DNA of 64,000 nt from Streptomyces maremycinicus (GCF_001184025.1 NZ_BBYG01000019.1:62001-126000), one strand, 5' to 3'. Positions 28,068-37,574 are shown, counted from the stretch's first letter. Notes: generated by a model not told the origin, from the sequence alone. Translations and numbers: made by a program.

Positions 28068-30194
28068 TCAGGCCGGAACCGAGGCCAGGCCCGGGGCCAG
28101 GAACTTCTTGCCGTTCACGCGCTCGGAGACACCCTCGCGGTCCAGGTACGGCGTGATGCCGCCCAGGTGGAAGGGCCAGCCGGCGCCCGTGATCAGGCAG
28201 AGGTCGATGTCCTGCGCCTCGGCGACGACGCCCTCGTCGAGCATGAGCCCGATCTCCTGCGCCACCGCGTCCAGGACACGCGCCCGCACCTGCTCCTCGG
28301 TCAGGACGGTGTCGCCCTGCTTCAGGAGCGCGGAGACCTCGGGGTCCAGCTCGGGCTTGCCGCTGTCGTAGACGTAGAAGCCGCGCTTGCCGGCCTTGAC
28401 GACGGCCGCGAGGTTCGCCGAGACCGTGAAACGGTCCGGGAACGCCCGGTTGAGCGTCTCCGAGACGTGCAGCCCGATCGCGGGGCCGACCAGCTCGAGG
28501 AGCACCAGCGGGGACATCGGCAGGCCGAGCGGTTCGACCGCCTTCTCCGCCACCGCGACCGGGGTGCCCTCGTCGATGACGTTCTGCACCTCGCCCATGA
28601 AACGGGTGAGGATGCGGTTCACGACGAACGCCGGGGCGTCCTTCACCAGAACCGCCGTCTTCTTCAGCTTCTTGGCGACGGCGAAGGCGGTGGCCAGCGA
28701 GGCGTCGTCGGTCTGCTCGCCCCGGACGATCTCCAGGAGCGGCAGGATCGCGACCGGGTTGAAGAAGTGGAAGCCCACGACCCGCTCGGGGTTCTTCAGC
28801 TTCGACGCCATCTCGGAGACCGACAGCGAGGAGGTGTTCGTGGCGAGGATCGCGTGCGCCGGGGCGACCGCCTCGACCTCCGCGAACACCTGCTGCTTGA
28901 CGCCGATCTCCTCGAACACGGCCTCGATGATGAAGTCCGCGTCGGCGAAGCCCTCGGCCTTGTCCAGGACGCCGGAGACCAGGGCCTTGAGGCGGTTGGC
29001 CTTGTCCTGGTTGATGCGGCCCTTGCCGAGCAGCTTCTCGATCTCGGCGTGGACGTAGCCCACACCCTTGTCGACGCGCTCCTGGTCGATGTCGGTCAGC
29101 ACGACCGGCACCTCGAGGCGGCGCAGGAACAGCAGCGCGAGCTGCGAGGCCATCAGGCCCGCGCCCACGACGCCGACCTTGGTGACCGGACGCGCCAGGG
29201 ACTTGTCCGGGGCACCGGCCGGGCGCTTGCCGCGCTTCTGCACCAGGTTGAACGCGTAGATACCGGCGCGCAGTTCGCCACCCATGATCAGGTCGGCGAG
29301 CGCGACGTCCTCGGCGTCGTAGCCCTGCTGGAGGTCGCCGTTCTTGGCGGCGGCGATGATGTCGAGGGCACGGTAGGCGGCCGGGGCCGCGCCGTGCACC
29401 TTGCTGTCCGCGACGAACCGGCCGCGCGCGACGGCCTGGTCCCAGGCCTCACCGCGGTCGATCACCGGGCGGTCGACGACGATCTCGCCCTTGAGGACGG
29501 ACGCCGTCCACAGCAGCGACTGCTCCAGGAAGTCCGCGCCCTCGAACAGGGCGTCGGCGATGCCCAGCTCGTAGACCTGCACACCCTTGAGCTGCTTGTT
29601 CTGGTTGAGCGAGTTCTCGATGATCACCGAGACGGCCTTGTCGGCGCCGATCAGGTTCGGCAGCAGCGTGCAGCCCCCCCAGCCGGGGACCAGGCCGAGG
29701 AAGACCTCGGGCAGCGAGAAGGCAGGCAGCGCCGCGGACACCGTGCGGTACGCGCAGTGCAGACCGACCTCGACGCCACCGCCCATCGCCGCGCCGTTGT
29801 AGTACGCGAAGGTCGGGACCGCGAGGCCCGACAGACGCTTGAAGACCTCGTGGCCGCCCTTGCCGATGGCGAGCGCGTCCTTGTGCTCCTTGAGGAGCTC
29901 GACGCCCTTGAGGTCCGCGCCGACGGCGAAGATGAACGGCTTGCCGGTGACGCCGACACCGACGATCTCGCCGGCCGCCGCCTCCTTCTCGACCTGGTCG
30001 ATCGCGGAGTCGAGGTTCGCGAGGGACTGCGGGCCGAACGTCGTCGGCTTGGTGTGGTCGAAACCGTTGTCCAGCGTGATCAGGGCGAAGCGCCCGGCGC
30101 CGAACGGCAGGTCCAGGTGACGGACGTGCGCCTGGGTGACGACCTCGTCCGGGAACAGCTCGGCCGCGCCCTTCAGGAGTTCGGTGGTGCTCAC
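28068..30194 (-). CDS. fadB: Fatty-acid beta-oxidation multifunctional enzyme (enoyl-CoA hydratase / 3-hydroxyacyl-CoA dehydrogenase)
   Basis: The 708-residue protein has an N-terminal crotonase domain (about 1-280; oxyanion-hole segments FIFAVGADLKG and NGAAMGGGVEVGLHC, SLPEVFLGLVPGWGG). The NAD-binding 3-hydroxyacyl-CoA dehydrogenase domain starts at GVVGAGLMASQLALLF and includes HFFNPVAILPLLEIV, and a C-terminal HAD domain completes it. It hydrates enoyl-CoA and oxidises the hydroxyacyl product. The GTG start overlaps the fadA stop (GTGA), so thiolase and FadB are made together as in the alpha2beta2 trifunctional complex. The NAD loop reads GAGLMA rather than the common GAGxMG. Confidence 0.94.
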   Translation of the reverse strand: MSTTELLKGAAELFPDEVVTQAHVRHLDLPFGAGRFALITLDNGFDHTKPTTFGPQSLANLDSAIDQVEKEAAAGEIVGVGVTGKPFIFAVGADLKGVELLKEHKDALAIGKGGHEVFKRLSGLAVPTFAYYNGAAMGGGVEVGLHCAYRTVSAALPAFSLPEVFLGLVPGWGGCTLLPNLIGADKAVSVIIENSLNQNKQLKGVQVYELGIADALFEGADFLEQSLLWTASVLKGEIVVDRPVIDRGEAWDQAVARGRFVADSKVHGAAPAAYRALDIIAAAKNGDLQQGYDAEDVALADLIMGGELRAGIYAFNLVQKRGKRPAGAPDKSLARPVTKVGVVGAGLMASQLALLFLRRLEVPVVLTDIDQERVDKGVGYVHAEIEKLLGKGRINQDKANRLKALVSGVLDKAEGFADADFIIEAVFEEIGVKQQVFAEVEAVAPAHAILATNTSSLSVSEMASKLKNPERVVGFHFFNPVAILPLLEIVRGEQTDDASLATAFAVAKKLKKTAVLVKDAPAFVVNRILTRFMGEVQNVIDEGTPVAVAEKAVEPLGLPMSPLVLLELVGPAIGLHVSETLNRAFPDRFTVSANLAAVVKAGKRGFYVYDSGKPELDPEVSALLKQGDTVLTEEQVRARVLDAVAQEIGLMLDEGVVAEAQDIDLCLITGAGWPFHLGGITPYLDREGVSERVNGKKFLAPGLASVPA

Positions 30195-31417
30195 TTGTCG
30201 CCTCCGGCGGACTCGAAGTGCGGGTTCTCCCAGATGACGGTGGCGCCCATGCCGAAGCCGACGCACATGGTGGTCAGGCCGTAGCGGACGTTCGGCTGCT
30301 CCTCGAACTGGCGGGCCAGCTGCGTCATCAGACGGACACCGGAGGAGGCCAGCGGGTGACCGAAGGCGATCGCGCCGCCGTACTGGTTGACGCGCTCGTC
30401 GTCGTCCGCGATGCCGTAGTGGTCGAGGAAGGCCAGGACCTGGACGGCGAAGGCCTCGTTGATCTCGAACAGACCGATGTCGGAGATGGACAGACCGGCC
30501 TGGGCCAGCGCCTTCTCCGTGGCCGGGATCGGGCCGTAGCCCATGACCTCGGGCTCGACACCCGCGAAGGAGTACGACACGAGGCGCATCTTGACCGGCA
30601 GGTCGTTCTCGCGGGCGAAGTCCTCGGACGCGATGAGGGAAGCGGTCGCGCCGTCGTTCAGACCGGCCGCGTTACCGGCCGTGACCCGGCCGTGGACACG
30701 GAACGGCGTCTTGAGGCCGGAGAGGTTCTCCAGCGTCGTGCCCGGGCGCATCGGCTCGTCGGCGGTGACCAGGCCCCAGCCCGTCTCCCCGGCGTCCGGG
30801 TTGGTGCGGCGGACCGAGACCGGCACCAGGTCGGCCTGGATCTTGCCGTTCGCGTAGGCCTTGGCGGCCTTCTCCTGCGAGCGCACGGCGTATTCGTCGG
30901 CGCGCTGCTTGGTGATCTGCGGGTAGCGGTCGTGCAGGTTCTCGGCGGTCATGCCCATGAACAGGGCGGACTCGTCGACCAGCTTCTCGCTGACGAACCG
31001 CGGGTTGGGGTCCACGCCCTCACCCATCGGGTGGCGGCCCATGTGCTCGACACCACCGGCGATGGCGATGTCGTAGGCGCCGAAGGCGACGGAGCCGGCG
31101 ACCGCGGTGACGGCCGTCAGGGCGCCCGCGCACATGCGGTCGATGGAGTAGCCGGGCACGGACGTCGGCAGACCGGCCAGGATGCCGGCCGTACGGCCGA
31201 TGGTCAGGCCCTGGTCGCCGATCTGCGTGGTCGCGGCGATGGCGACCTCGTCGATCTTCTTCGGGTCGAGACCGGGGTTGCGGCGCAGCAGCTCCCGGAT
31301 CGCCTTCACGACGAGGTCGTCGGCGCGGGTCTCGTGGTAGATGCCCTTCGGGCCCGCCTTGCCGAACGGGGTACGGACGCCGTCTACGAAGACGACGTCC
31401 CTGACGGTACGAGGCAC
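30191..31417 (-). CDS. fadA: Acetyl-CoA acyltransferase (3-ketoacyl-CoA thiolase)
   Basis: The 408-residue thiolase has the nucleophile in SIDRMCAGALTAV, the catalytic HPLASSG histidine and the second cysteine in TTMCVGFGMG. It cleaves 3-ketoacyl-CoA in the last step of beta-oxidation. GTG 31417 follows GGAGGAGAG by 5 nt. It is the first gene of the fadA-fadB operon. A 16-bp perfect palindrome at 31466-31481, 49 bp upstream, is the likely operator. Confidence 0.95.
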   Translation of the reverse strand: MPRTVRDVVFVDGVRTPFGKAGPKGIYHETRADDLVVKAIRELLRRNPGLDPKKIDEVAIAATTQIGDQGLTIGRTAGILAGLPTSVPGYSIDRMCAGALTAVTAVAGSVAFGAYDIAIAGGVEHMGRHPMGEGVDPNPRFVSEKLVDESALFMGMTAENLHDRYPQITKQRADEYAVRSQEKAAKAYANGKIQADLVPVSVRRTNPDAGETGWGLVTADEPMRPGTTLENLSGLKTPFRVHGRVTAGNAAGLNDGATASLIASEDFARENDLPVKMRLVSYSFAGVEPEVMGYGPIPATEKALAQAGLSISDIGLFEINEAFAVQVLAFLDHYGIADDDERVNQYGGAIAFGHPLASSGVRLMTQLARQFEEQPNVRYGLTTMCVGFGMGATVIWENPHFESAGGDK

Positions 31418-31465
31418 GATGGCTCTCCTCCAGGTGCGGGATGGCACTGCTGCGGCACGCAAGCG

Positions 31466-31481
31466 CTGAGCGCGCGCTCAG
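31466..31481. promoter_or_regulatory. Palindromic operator upstream of fadAB
   Basis: CTGAGCGCGCGCTCAG is a perfect 16-bp palindrome of the kind bound by TetR-family repressors of fatty-acid degradation genes in actinobacteria. No such repressor is encoded in this window. Confidence 0.55.
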
Positions 31482-31608
31482 GACCCATGCTACTTGTGGG
31501 TAACGTAGCTGCCCAGTCCCGGAGGGCCAAGCGGCGAACGTCACACCCGGAACGGGTCCGGGATCACCCTCCGCCGCACCCCCTGCCCCGCCCTGCCCCC
31601 ACCCGCCC

Positions 31609-32646
31609 TCAGCCCCGCGGCGGCGCCGTCGAGCCCCGGGGTGTCAGGACGGGCGTCGGCACCGGATGCGAACCGGGACCCGACCCGGTGATCACCCCGA
31701 ACAGCGTCCGCGCCGCCTCCGCGCCGAATCCGTGCACGTCATGGCTCATCGCCGAGAGCGTCGGATGGGTGAGCCGGCACAGCTGTGAGTCGTCCCAGGC
31801 GAGGAGGGAGACGTCGCCCGGCACGGCGAGCCCCATCTCCGCCGCCACGGCCAGCCCCGCCACCGCCATGATGTCGTTGTCGTAGACGATCGCCGTCGGC
31901 CGGTCCGCCGGAGCGGCGGTCAGCATCGACCGGGTCGCCCGCGCCCCCGCCTCACCGGAGTAGTCGGTGGCGACCTGCCGGGCCCCGGCCAGCCCCAGAG
32001 TCCGTGCCGCCGCGTCGAAGGCCGCGGTCCGCATCACCGTGTGCCCGAGCGCTGCCGCGCCACCCACCCGCGCGATCCGCCGGTGCCCGAGCGCCGCGAG
32101 ATAGCGCACCGCCTCCGTCACCGCCGTCGCGTCGTCGGTCCACACGGAGGTCAGGCTCCCGGTCAGCGAGGGATGCCCCACGGCGACCACGGGCATCCCG
32201 AGCCGCTCGGCCGCCGCCACCCGGGGATCGTCGGCCCGGAAGTCGACCAGGATCGAACCGCCGATCTGCCGCCCCCGCCACCACGACTCCAGGAGCCCCG
32301 CCTCCTCCTCCACGGTGTGCACCAGCCTCAGCAGCAGCGAACAGGAGTGCTCGGTCAGCACGCCCTCCACCCCGGAGACGAACTCCATGTAGAACGGTTC
32401 CAGGCCCAGCATCCGGGCCGGCCGACAGATCGCGAGCCCCACCACGTCCACGCGTGAACTCGACAGCGAGCGTGCCGTGAGGTTCGGTTCCCAGCCCAGC
32501 TCCCGCGCCGCCGCGAAGATCCGGTCCCGGGTCGCCTCCGCCAGCCCCGGCTTGCGGTTGAAGGCGAGCGAGACGGCACCCTTGGACACGCCGGCGCGCG
32601 CCGCCACGTCCTTTATGGTGACGCGGGACGACGGGGAGGCTGTCAT
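31609..32646 (-). CDS. LacI-family repressor of the beta-mannoside genes
   Basis: The 345-residue protein has the LacI helix-turn-helix and hinge (VTIKDVAARAGVSKGAVSLA at about 9-28, then LTARSLSSSR) followed by a sugar-binding domain with AIVYDNDIMAVAGL and LLAWDDSQLCRLTHPTLSAM. It should repress transport and hydrolysis genes and release on a mannose-containing ligand, which is inferred from context. Its ATG overlaps the stop of the GH2 gene (ATGA), so it is co-translated with its likely target. Its operators are probably the inverted AACCGGTAAAG repeats at 35062 and 35118. Confidence 0.88.
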   Translation of the reverse strand: MTASPSSRVTIKDVAARAGVSKGAVSLAFNRKPGLAEATRDRIFAAARELGWEPNLTARSLSSSRVDVVGLAICRPARMLGLEPFYMEFVSGVEGVLTEHSCSLLLRLVHTVEEEAGLLESWWRGRQIGGSILVDFRADDPRVAAAERLGMPVVAVGHPSLTGSLTSVWTDDATAVTEAVRYLAALGHRRIARVGGAAALGHTVMRTAAFDAAARTLGLAGARQVATDYSGEAGARATRSMLTAAPADRPTAIVYDNDIMAVAGLAVAAEMGLAVPGDVSLLAWDDSQLCRLTHPTLSAMSHDVHGFGAEAARTLFGVITGSGPGSHPVPTPVLTPRGSTAPPRG

Positions 32647-35051
32647 CGAGCGGGCTCCTGGCAGTACAGCGCGGCCCGGGCGGCGGCGGCATCGGGAGTC
32701 TCCCAGCCCTCGACCCCGATGGTCACCCGCTCCCCGGGCAGCAGGGTCACGAGCCCCCGGTCGGCCCGGGCTCCCGGCGCCAGCCGGTCGGCCTGGAGCA
32801 GCAGATCCCGGACGAGGGTGCGGGCCGTGACCGTGACACTCCCCGGCGCCACCGACACCTCGAAGCGCGGTGGCGGGTACGCGAAGTCACGGTCGGGGAC
32901 CGGGAAGTGCGCGGCCCGCAGCCCGCCCTCGCTCGCGGTCCCGCCCGAACCGGGGGACACCCCGGCGTCGGCCACCAGGAACTCCTCGTGCCCGGCCGGC
33001 TCCAGTTCCGCGGGCACCCGCAACACGTCCACCACCCGGGCGCCGACCGCCAGTTCCACCCGGGCCGCGCCGATCACCTCTCCCGCCACGGACATCCGCC
33101 GCAACGAGACCGTCCCCTTCCACGGCTCGGCCGACTGGTTCACGGCGGCCAACACCATTTCACCGTGCCGCACTTGGAAGGTGAGCAACCGGTCCGCGTA
33201 CAGCCGCCGCAACTCGTGGTACAGCGGCTTCTCCCGCCCGTCACCGTCGATCGCCGCCCAGGAGGTCACCGGCCAGCAGTCGTTGAGCTGCCAGACGATC
33301 GTGCCCGCGCACACCGGCCAGTGCGACCGCCAGTGCTCGATCCCGGCCGCCACCGCCCGCGCCTGGTTGACCTGCGTGAGGTAGTGCCAACGGTCGAAGT
33401 CCCCCGCCGGTACGTCGAAGTGGCGGGCGAGGCCGCGCGCCAGCTTGCCGTTGCCGTCCTCGGCCTTCTGGTGGTGCAGCATGCCGGGGGAGTCCGGCGC
33501 GAGCTCCTCGCCCGGCAGCGCCCGCCGCAGCGTCGCGTGGGCGGGCGGCGCCTGCCAGCCGAACTCGGCCACGAACCGCGGCACTTCCCTCCGGTACGCC
33601 GTGTAGTCCAGCTTGTTCCACACCTCCCACGCGTGGTGCGTCCCGTGCGCCGGGTTGTTGGGGTGGTGCTCCCACGACCCCGACCACGGACTTCCCGCCG
33701 TGTACGGCCGGGTCGGATCCAACTCGGCCACCACACGCGGAAGAACGCCCAGGTAGTACCCCTCGCCCCAGGAGTCCCCGGCGAGCCGCTCCTCCCACCC
33801 CCAGTCCCTGAAGCCCCACAGGTTCTCGTTGTTGCCGTTCCACAACACCAGCGACGGATGCGGCATCAGCCGGACGACGTTCTCGCGGGCCTCCGCCTCC
33901 ACCTCACCCCGCAACGGCTGTTCCTCGGGGTAGGCCGCGCACGCGAACGGGAAGTCCTGCCACACCAGCAGACCCAGCTCGTCGCAGGCGTCGTAGAAGT
34001 CCTCGCTCTCGTAGACGCCGCCGCCCCACACCCGGACCAGGTCGACCCCGGCGTCGGCCGCCTGCCGCAACCGCTTCCGGTAACGCTCCCGGCTCACCCG
34101 GGACGGAAACACGTCGTCCGGGATCCAGTTCACCCCCCTGGCGAAGAGCCGCTCGCCGTTGACGACGAGGGTGAAACCGGTCCCGTGAGCGTCCGCGGAG
34201 GTGTCCAGGCCGACGCTCCGGAACCCCACGCGCCGTCGCCAGACATCGAGCGGCGCGTTCCCGTGACGCAACGTCAACTCAACGTCGTACAGCGGCTGCC
34301 CGCCATAGCCGCGGGGCCACCACAGCTCCGCCTCCGGCACCTCGACGCGCACCACACCGCTGGTGCCCGTCACCTCGACGCGCGCCGACCGGCCCGCCAC
34401 CCGGGCCTCCAGCGTGAGCCCGGCCTCCACCCGGGTCCGCTCCACCTCCACCCGCAGCTCGACGACCCCGACGCCCTCCTCCACCGTCACCAGCGGGCGC
34501 ACCCGGGCCAGGCGCGCCGTCGACCACCGCTCCACCCGTACCGGCCGCCAGATCCCCGCCGTCACCAGGGTGGGCCCCCAGTCCCAGCCGAACGAGCACG
34601 CCATCTTGCGGAGGTACTGGTACGGCTCGGAGTAGGCGCCCGGGCGCTCACCGGCCCGGCCGCGCACCGCCTCCGCCTCGGCGTAGGCCGAGACGAACCG
34701 GACGGCCAGCGGTCCCTCCAGCCCCGTCACGTCGAAGCGGTACGAGCGGTGCATGTTCCGCACCCGGCCGAGGAGCTGACCGTTCAGGGTGATCTCCGCG
34801 ACCGTGTCGAGGCCGTCGAAGACCAGGTCGGTCTGCTCGTGCCCGGACGGCACGGCCGGCAGCTCCCTCTCGTAGGTCCACTCGCGCCGCCCCACCCACG
34901 CGACCTCCTCCTCACCCCGCCCGATGAACGGGTCCGGGATCACCCCGGCGGCGAGCAGGTCGGTGTGCACACAGCCCGGCACCACGGCCGGGAACGGCTT
35001 TCCCCCGTGCCGCAGGTGCCAGCCGTCGTCGAGCGATGAGGCCTCCAGCAT
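32643..35051 (-). CDS. GH2 beta-mannosidase
   Basis: The 802-residue enzyme has the GH2 jelly-roll sugar-binding domain (GKPFPAVVPGCVHTDLLAAG, WTYERELPAVP), an immunoglobulin-like domain, and a TIM barrel. The barrel contains the acid/base segment LWNGNNENLWGF and the nucleophile segment RFVAEFGWQAPP. The opening PGCVHTDLLAAGVIPDPF is characteristic of beta-mannosidases rather than beta-galactosidases. There is no signal peptide, so it should hydrolyse imported manno-oligosaccharides in the cytoplasm. ATG 35051 has GGGAG 5 nt upstream; a GTG at 35057 overlaps that site. The lacI gene is coupled downstream and the ABC importer is divergent. Confidence 0.92.
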   Translation of the reverse strand: MLEASSLDDGWHLRHGGKPFPAVVPGCVHTDLLAAGVIPDPFIGRGEEEVAWVGRREWTYERELPAVPSGHEQTDLVFDGLDTVAEITLNGQLLGRVRNMHRSYRFDVTGLEGPLAVRFVSAYAEAEAVRGRAGERPGAYSEPYQYLRKMACSFGWDWGPTLVTAGIWRPVRVERWSTARLARVRPLVTVEEGVGVVELRVEVERTRVEAGLTLEARVAGRSARVEVTGTSGVVRVEVPEAELWWPRGYGGQPLYDVELTLRHGNAPLDVWRRRVGFRSVGLDTSADAHGTGFTLVVNGERLFARGVNWIPDDVFPSRVSRERYRKRLRQAADAGVDLVRVWGGGVYESEDFYDACDELGLLVWQDFPFACAAYPEEQPLRGEVEAEARENVVRLMPHPSLVLWNGNNENLWGFRDWGWEERLAGDSWGEGYYLGVLPRVVAELDPTRPYTAGSPWSGSWEHHPNNPAHGTHHAWEVWNKLDYTAYRREVPRFVAEFGWQAPPAHATLRRALPGEELAPDSPGMLHHQKAEDGNGKLARGLARHFDVPAGDFDRWHYLTQVNQARAVAAGIEHWRSHWPVCAGTIVWQLNDCWPVTSWAAIDGDGREKPLYHELRRLYADRLLTFQVRHGEMVLAAVNQSAEPWKGTVSLRRMSVAGEVIGAARVELAVGARVVDVLRVPAELEPAGHEEFLVADAGVSPGSGGTASEGGLRAAHFPVPDRDFAYPPPRFEVSVAPGSVTVTARTLVRDLLLQADRLAPGARADRGLVTLLPGERVTIGVEGWETPDAAAARAALYCQEPAR

Positions 35052-35061
35052 GCGCACTCCC

Positions 35062-35074
35062 TAAACCGGTAAAG
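35062..35074. promoter_or_regulatory. LacI-type operator copy 1 (mannosidase side)
   Basis: TAAACCGGTAAAG lies directly in front of the GH2 ribosome site. It shares the 11-mer AACCGGTAAAG, in inverted orientation, with the site at 35118. The central CCGG is typical of LacI-family operators. Confidence 0.6.
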
Positions 35075-35117
35075 CCCACAACTGAGCGCCACTTCTTCAT
35101 CGTTGGCGGGAATCTGA

Positions 35118-35128
35118 CTTTACCGGTT
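35118..35128. promoter_or_regulatory. LacI-type operator copy 2 (importer side)
   Basis: CTTTACCGGTT is the reverse complement of the 11-mer in copy 1. The two copies are about 44 bp apart in a divergent promoter region, allowing one repressor to control both directions. A further half-palindrome AAAGCGCT follows at 35132. Confidence 0.6.
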
Positions 35129-35232
35129 GAGAAAGCGCTGTCAGAGTGCCGAATCAGCCAACCCGCTCGTGTTCCACCAACCCGCACGTGCTCATCCGTC
35201 CCGAGAACATCCCGAGAACGGAAGTGATGCAC

Positions 35233-36552
35233 ATGAACCGCCGTACCGTCACGGTCCTCGCCACGATCGCCGGAGCCGCCCTGCTGCTGCCCGGCTGCAC
35301 CGGCACAGGTGGCAGCGCGAAGGGCGCGGACGCCAAGGTCCCCGACGACCCCGCCGAGGTCAGCGGAACCATCACCGTCCTCACCGTGCGCACCGACCTG
35401 GTGCAGGACGGCACGATGAAGAGGTACGCCGCCGAGTTCAACAAGACCTATCCGAAGGTCCGTGTGGAGTTCCAGGCGCTCACCAATTACGAGGCCGAGA
35501 TCAAGATCCGGATGAACACGGACGACTACGGTGACGTCCTGCTGATCCCCGCCGTGATCAAGAAGAACGACTACCCGAAGTTCTTCGCCTCCCTCGGCAC
35601 GGCGGCCGAACGAGCCCAGAAGTACCGGTTCACCGACTTCACCACCGTCGACGGCAAGGTGTACGGGCAGAGCCCGGTCGGCGTGATGCCCGGCTTCGTC
35701 TACAACAAGCGGGTCTGGCAGGAGGCCGGGGTCACCGAATGGCCCACCACCCCGGCGGAGTTCCTGGCCGGCCTGAAGGCGATCAAGGCGAGGACCGACG
35801 CGGTCCCGTACTACACCAACTTCGCCGCGCAGTGGCCTCTGACCTCCTGGACGTACGTCGACGGCGCGGTCCACTGCGACCCGCAGGCGACCACGAAGCT
35901 CGCCGAGGGCGACCCCTGGGCCGAGGACTCCGACCTGCGGGTCGGGGACACGCTGCTGTACGACATCGTCGAGCAGGGCCTCGCCGAGAAGGACCCGACG
36001 ACCAGCAACTGGGAAGAGTCCAAGCCCCGGACGGCCAAGGGCGAGATCGCCACCCAGTGGCTCGGCACCTGGGCGATCATCCAGTTCCAGGACGCCGCCA
36101 GGAAGGCCGGGGTGAATCCGGACGACATCGGTTTCATGCCCTTTCCCGCGCAGACGGACGGCTCTTTCTGCGCGACCGTCGGCCCCGACTACCACCAGGC
36201 CGTGAACGTCCACTCCCCGCACAAGGAGGCGGCCCGCGCCTGGATCGACTGGTTCACCGACAAGTCCGGCTACGACAAGGACAACCTGGCGATCTCCCCG
36301 CTCAAGGACGCGGCCATGCCCGAGGTGCTGAAGCCGTACGAGGAGAAGGGCGTCAAGCTCATCGAACTGGACGACGCGGCAGGCGCGAAGGTCAAACTGA
36401 TCGACGACGAGTCCGAGGTCGGCATCTACAAGCCCGAGTACCGCCAGGACCTGGTCGACCTGGCACGCGGCGCCAGGAAGGGCAGCCTGGACGACTTCCT
36501 CACCGGACTCGGCCGGAAGTGGACCGAGACGCAAGCGAACGTGAGCGACTGA
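35233..36552 (+). CDS. Sugar-binding lipoprotein of the beta-mannoside ABC importer
   Basis: The 439-residue family 1 solute-binding protein has signal peptide MNRRTVTVLATIAGAALLLP and lipobox cysteine C22. The mature part shows ITVLTVRTDLVQDGTMKRYA, a tryptophan-rich binding cleft (AAQWPLTSWTYVDGA) and GIYKPEYRQDLVDLARG. Substrate is inferred as manno-oligosaccharides from the divergent beta-mannosidase and shared operators. ATG 35233 has GGAAG 8 nt upstream; ATG 35227 would add MH. It overlaps the next gene by one base. Confidence 0.85.
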   Translation: MNRRTVTVLATIAGAALLLPGCTGTGGSAKGADAKVPDDPAEVSGTITVLTVRTDLVQDGTMKRYAAEFNKTYPKVRVEFQALTNYEAEIKIRMNTDDYGDVLLIPAVIKKNDYPKFFASLGTAAERAQKYRFTDFTTVDGKVYGQSPVGVMPGFVYNKRVWQEAGVTEWPTTPAEFLAGLKAIKARTDAVPYYTNFAAQWPLTSWTYVDGAVHCDPQATTKLAEGDPWAEDSDLRVGDTLLYDIVEQGLAEKDPTTSNWEESKPRTAKGEIATQWLGTWAIIQFQDAARKAGVNPDDIGFMPFPAQTDGSFCATVGPDYHQAVNVHSPHKEAARAWIDWFTDKSGYDKDNLAISPLKDAAMPEVLKPYEEKGVKLIELDDAAGAKVKLIDDESEVGIYKPEYRQDLVDLARGARKGSLDDFLTGLGRKWTETQANVSD

Positions 36553-37574
36553 TGGCGCACGCGCACGCGCACGCCGACCCGCCCGCCCACACCCACACCC
36601 ACAGCCACCCGCACGCGCAGGCGCTCCGCGCCGGGCAGCCGAACTCCGAGGCCCTGCGACCGGTTTCGCAACAGGCCACGCCCGCGCCCTCTCCCGCCCC
36701 GCGACGGGCGCGCGCCCGGCGGCTGCTCACCCCGTGGCTGTTCCTGCTCGCCCCGCTCGCCCTGCTGATCACGTTCACCTACGCGCCGATCGCCAACATG
36801 ATCGCCTACAGCTTCACCGACTGGGACGGCGTGAGCCCCGAACTGCACTACACGGGCGCCGAGAACTACAGGGAGATCTTCACCAGGGAGGACCTCTTCC
36901 AGGTCTTCTGGGTGAGCGGCTACTACCTCGTCGCCTCGGTGATCCAGATCGTCGCCGCGCTGTACTTCGCGACGATCCTCAGTTTCCGCGTCCGCTTCCG
37001 GAACTTCTTCAAGGGCGTGCTCTTCTTCCCGTCCCTGGTGAACGGTGTGGCGATCGGTTTCGTCTTCCTCTACTTCTTCCAGGACGGCGGCACCCTCGAC
37101 ACGGTGCTCGGCCTCTTCGGACGGCCCACCGACCACGCCTGGCTGGGCACGCCGGCCTCGGCGAACGTCTCGCTCGCCGGCGTCTCGGTCTGGCGCTACC
37201 TCGGGATGAACTTCGTCCTGTTCCTCGGCGCGATCCAGTCCATCCCGGGGGAGCTGTACGAGGCGGCCGAACTGGACGGGGCCGACCGCCGGCACCAGTT
37301 CCGCTACATCATCCTGCCCGGCATCAAGCCGGTGCTGACCCTGACGGTGATCCTGTCCGTCTCGGGTTCCCTCTCGGCCTTCGAGATCCCGTACATCATG
37401 ACCGGCGGGGCGACCGGCACCGAGACCTTCGTGATCCAGACCGTGAAGCTGGCCTTCCAGTTCAACAAGACGGGGCTCGCCTCGGCGGCGGCGGTCGTGC
37501 TGCTGCTGATCATCCTGCTGGTGACCTGGGTGCAGCGACGTCTCGTCCCCGACGACAGGGTGGACCTCGTATGA
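36552..37574 (+). CDS. Sugar ABC permease with histidine-rich N-terminal tail
   Basis: The 340-residue MalF-type permease has six helices (first at about 59-82) and the EAA loop EAAELDGADRRHQFRYIILP. The first 23 residues contain eight histidines (MAHAHAHADPPAHTHTHSHP and on), followed by a proline-rich linker to about 55. This tail is cytoplasmic by the positive-inside rule. Such HxH strings bind Zn, Ni or Cu in metal-handling proteins; in a sugar permease this is unusual and its role is unknown. TGATG overlap with the binding protein gene and ATGA overlap with the next permease show one operon. No ATPase is present. Confidence 0.88.
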   Translation: MAHAHAHADPPAHTHTHSHPHAQALRAGQPNSEALRPVSQQATPAPSPAPRRARARRLLTPWLFLLAPLALLITFTYAPIANMIAYSFTDWDGVSPELHYTGAENYREIFTREDLFQVFWVSGYYLVASVIQIVAALYFATILSFRVRFRNFFKGVLFFPSLVNGVAIGFVFLYFFQDGGTLDTVLGLFGRPTDHAWLGTPASANVSLAGVSVWRYLGMNFVLFLGAIQSIPGELYEAAELDGADRRHQFRYIILPGIKPVLTLTVILSVSGSLSAFEIPYIMTGGATGTETFVIQTVKLAFQFNKTGLASAAAVVLLLIILLVTWVQRRLVPDDRVDLV

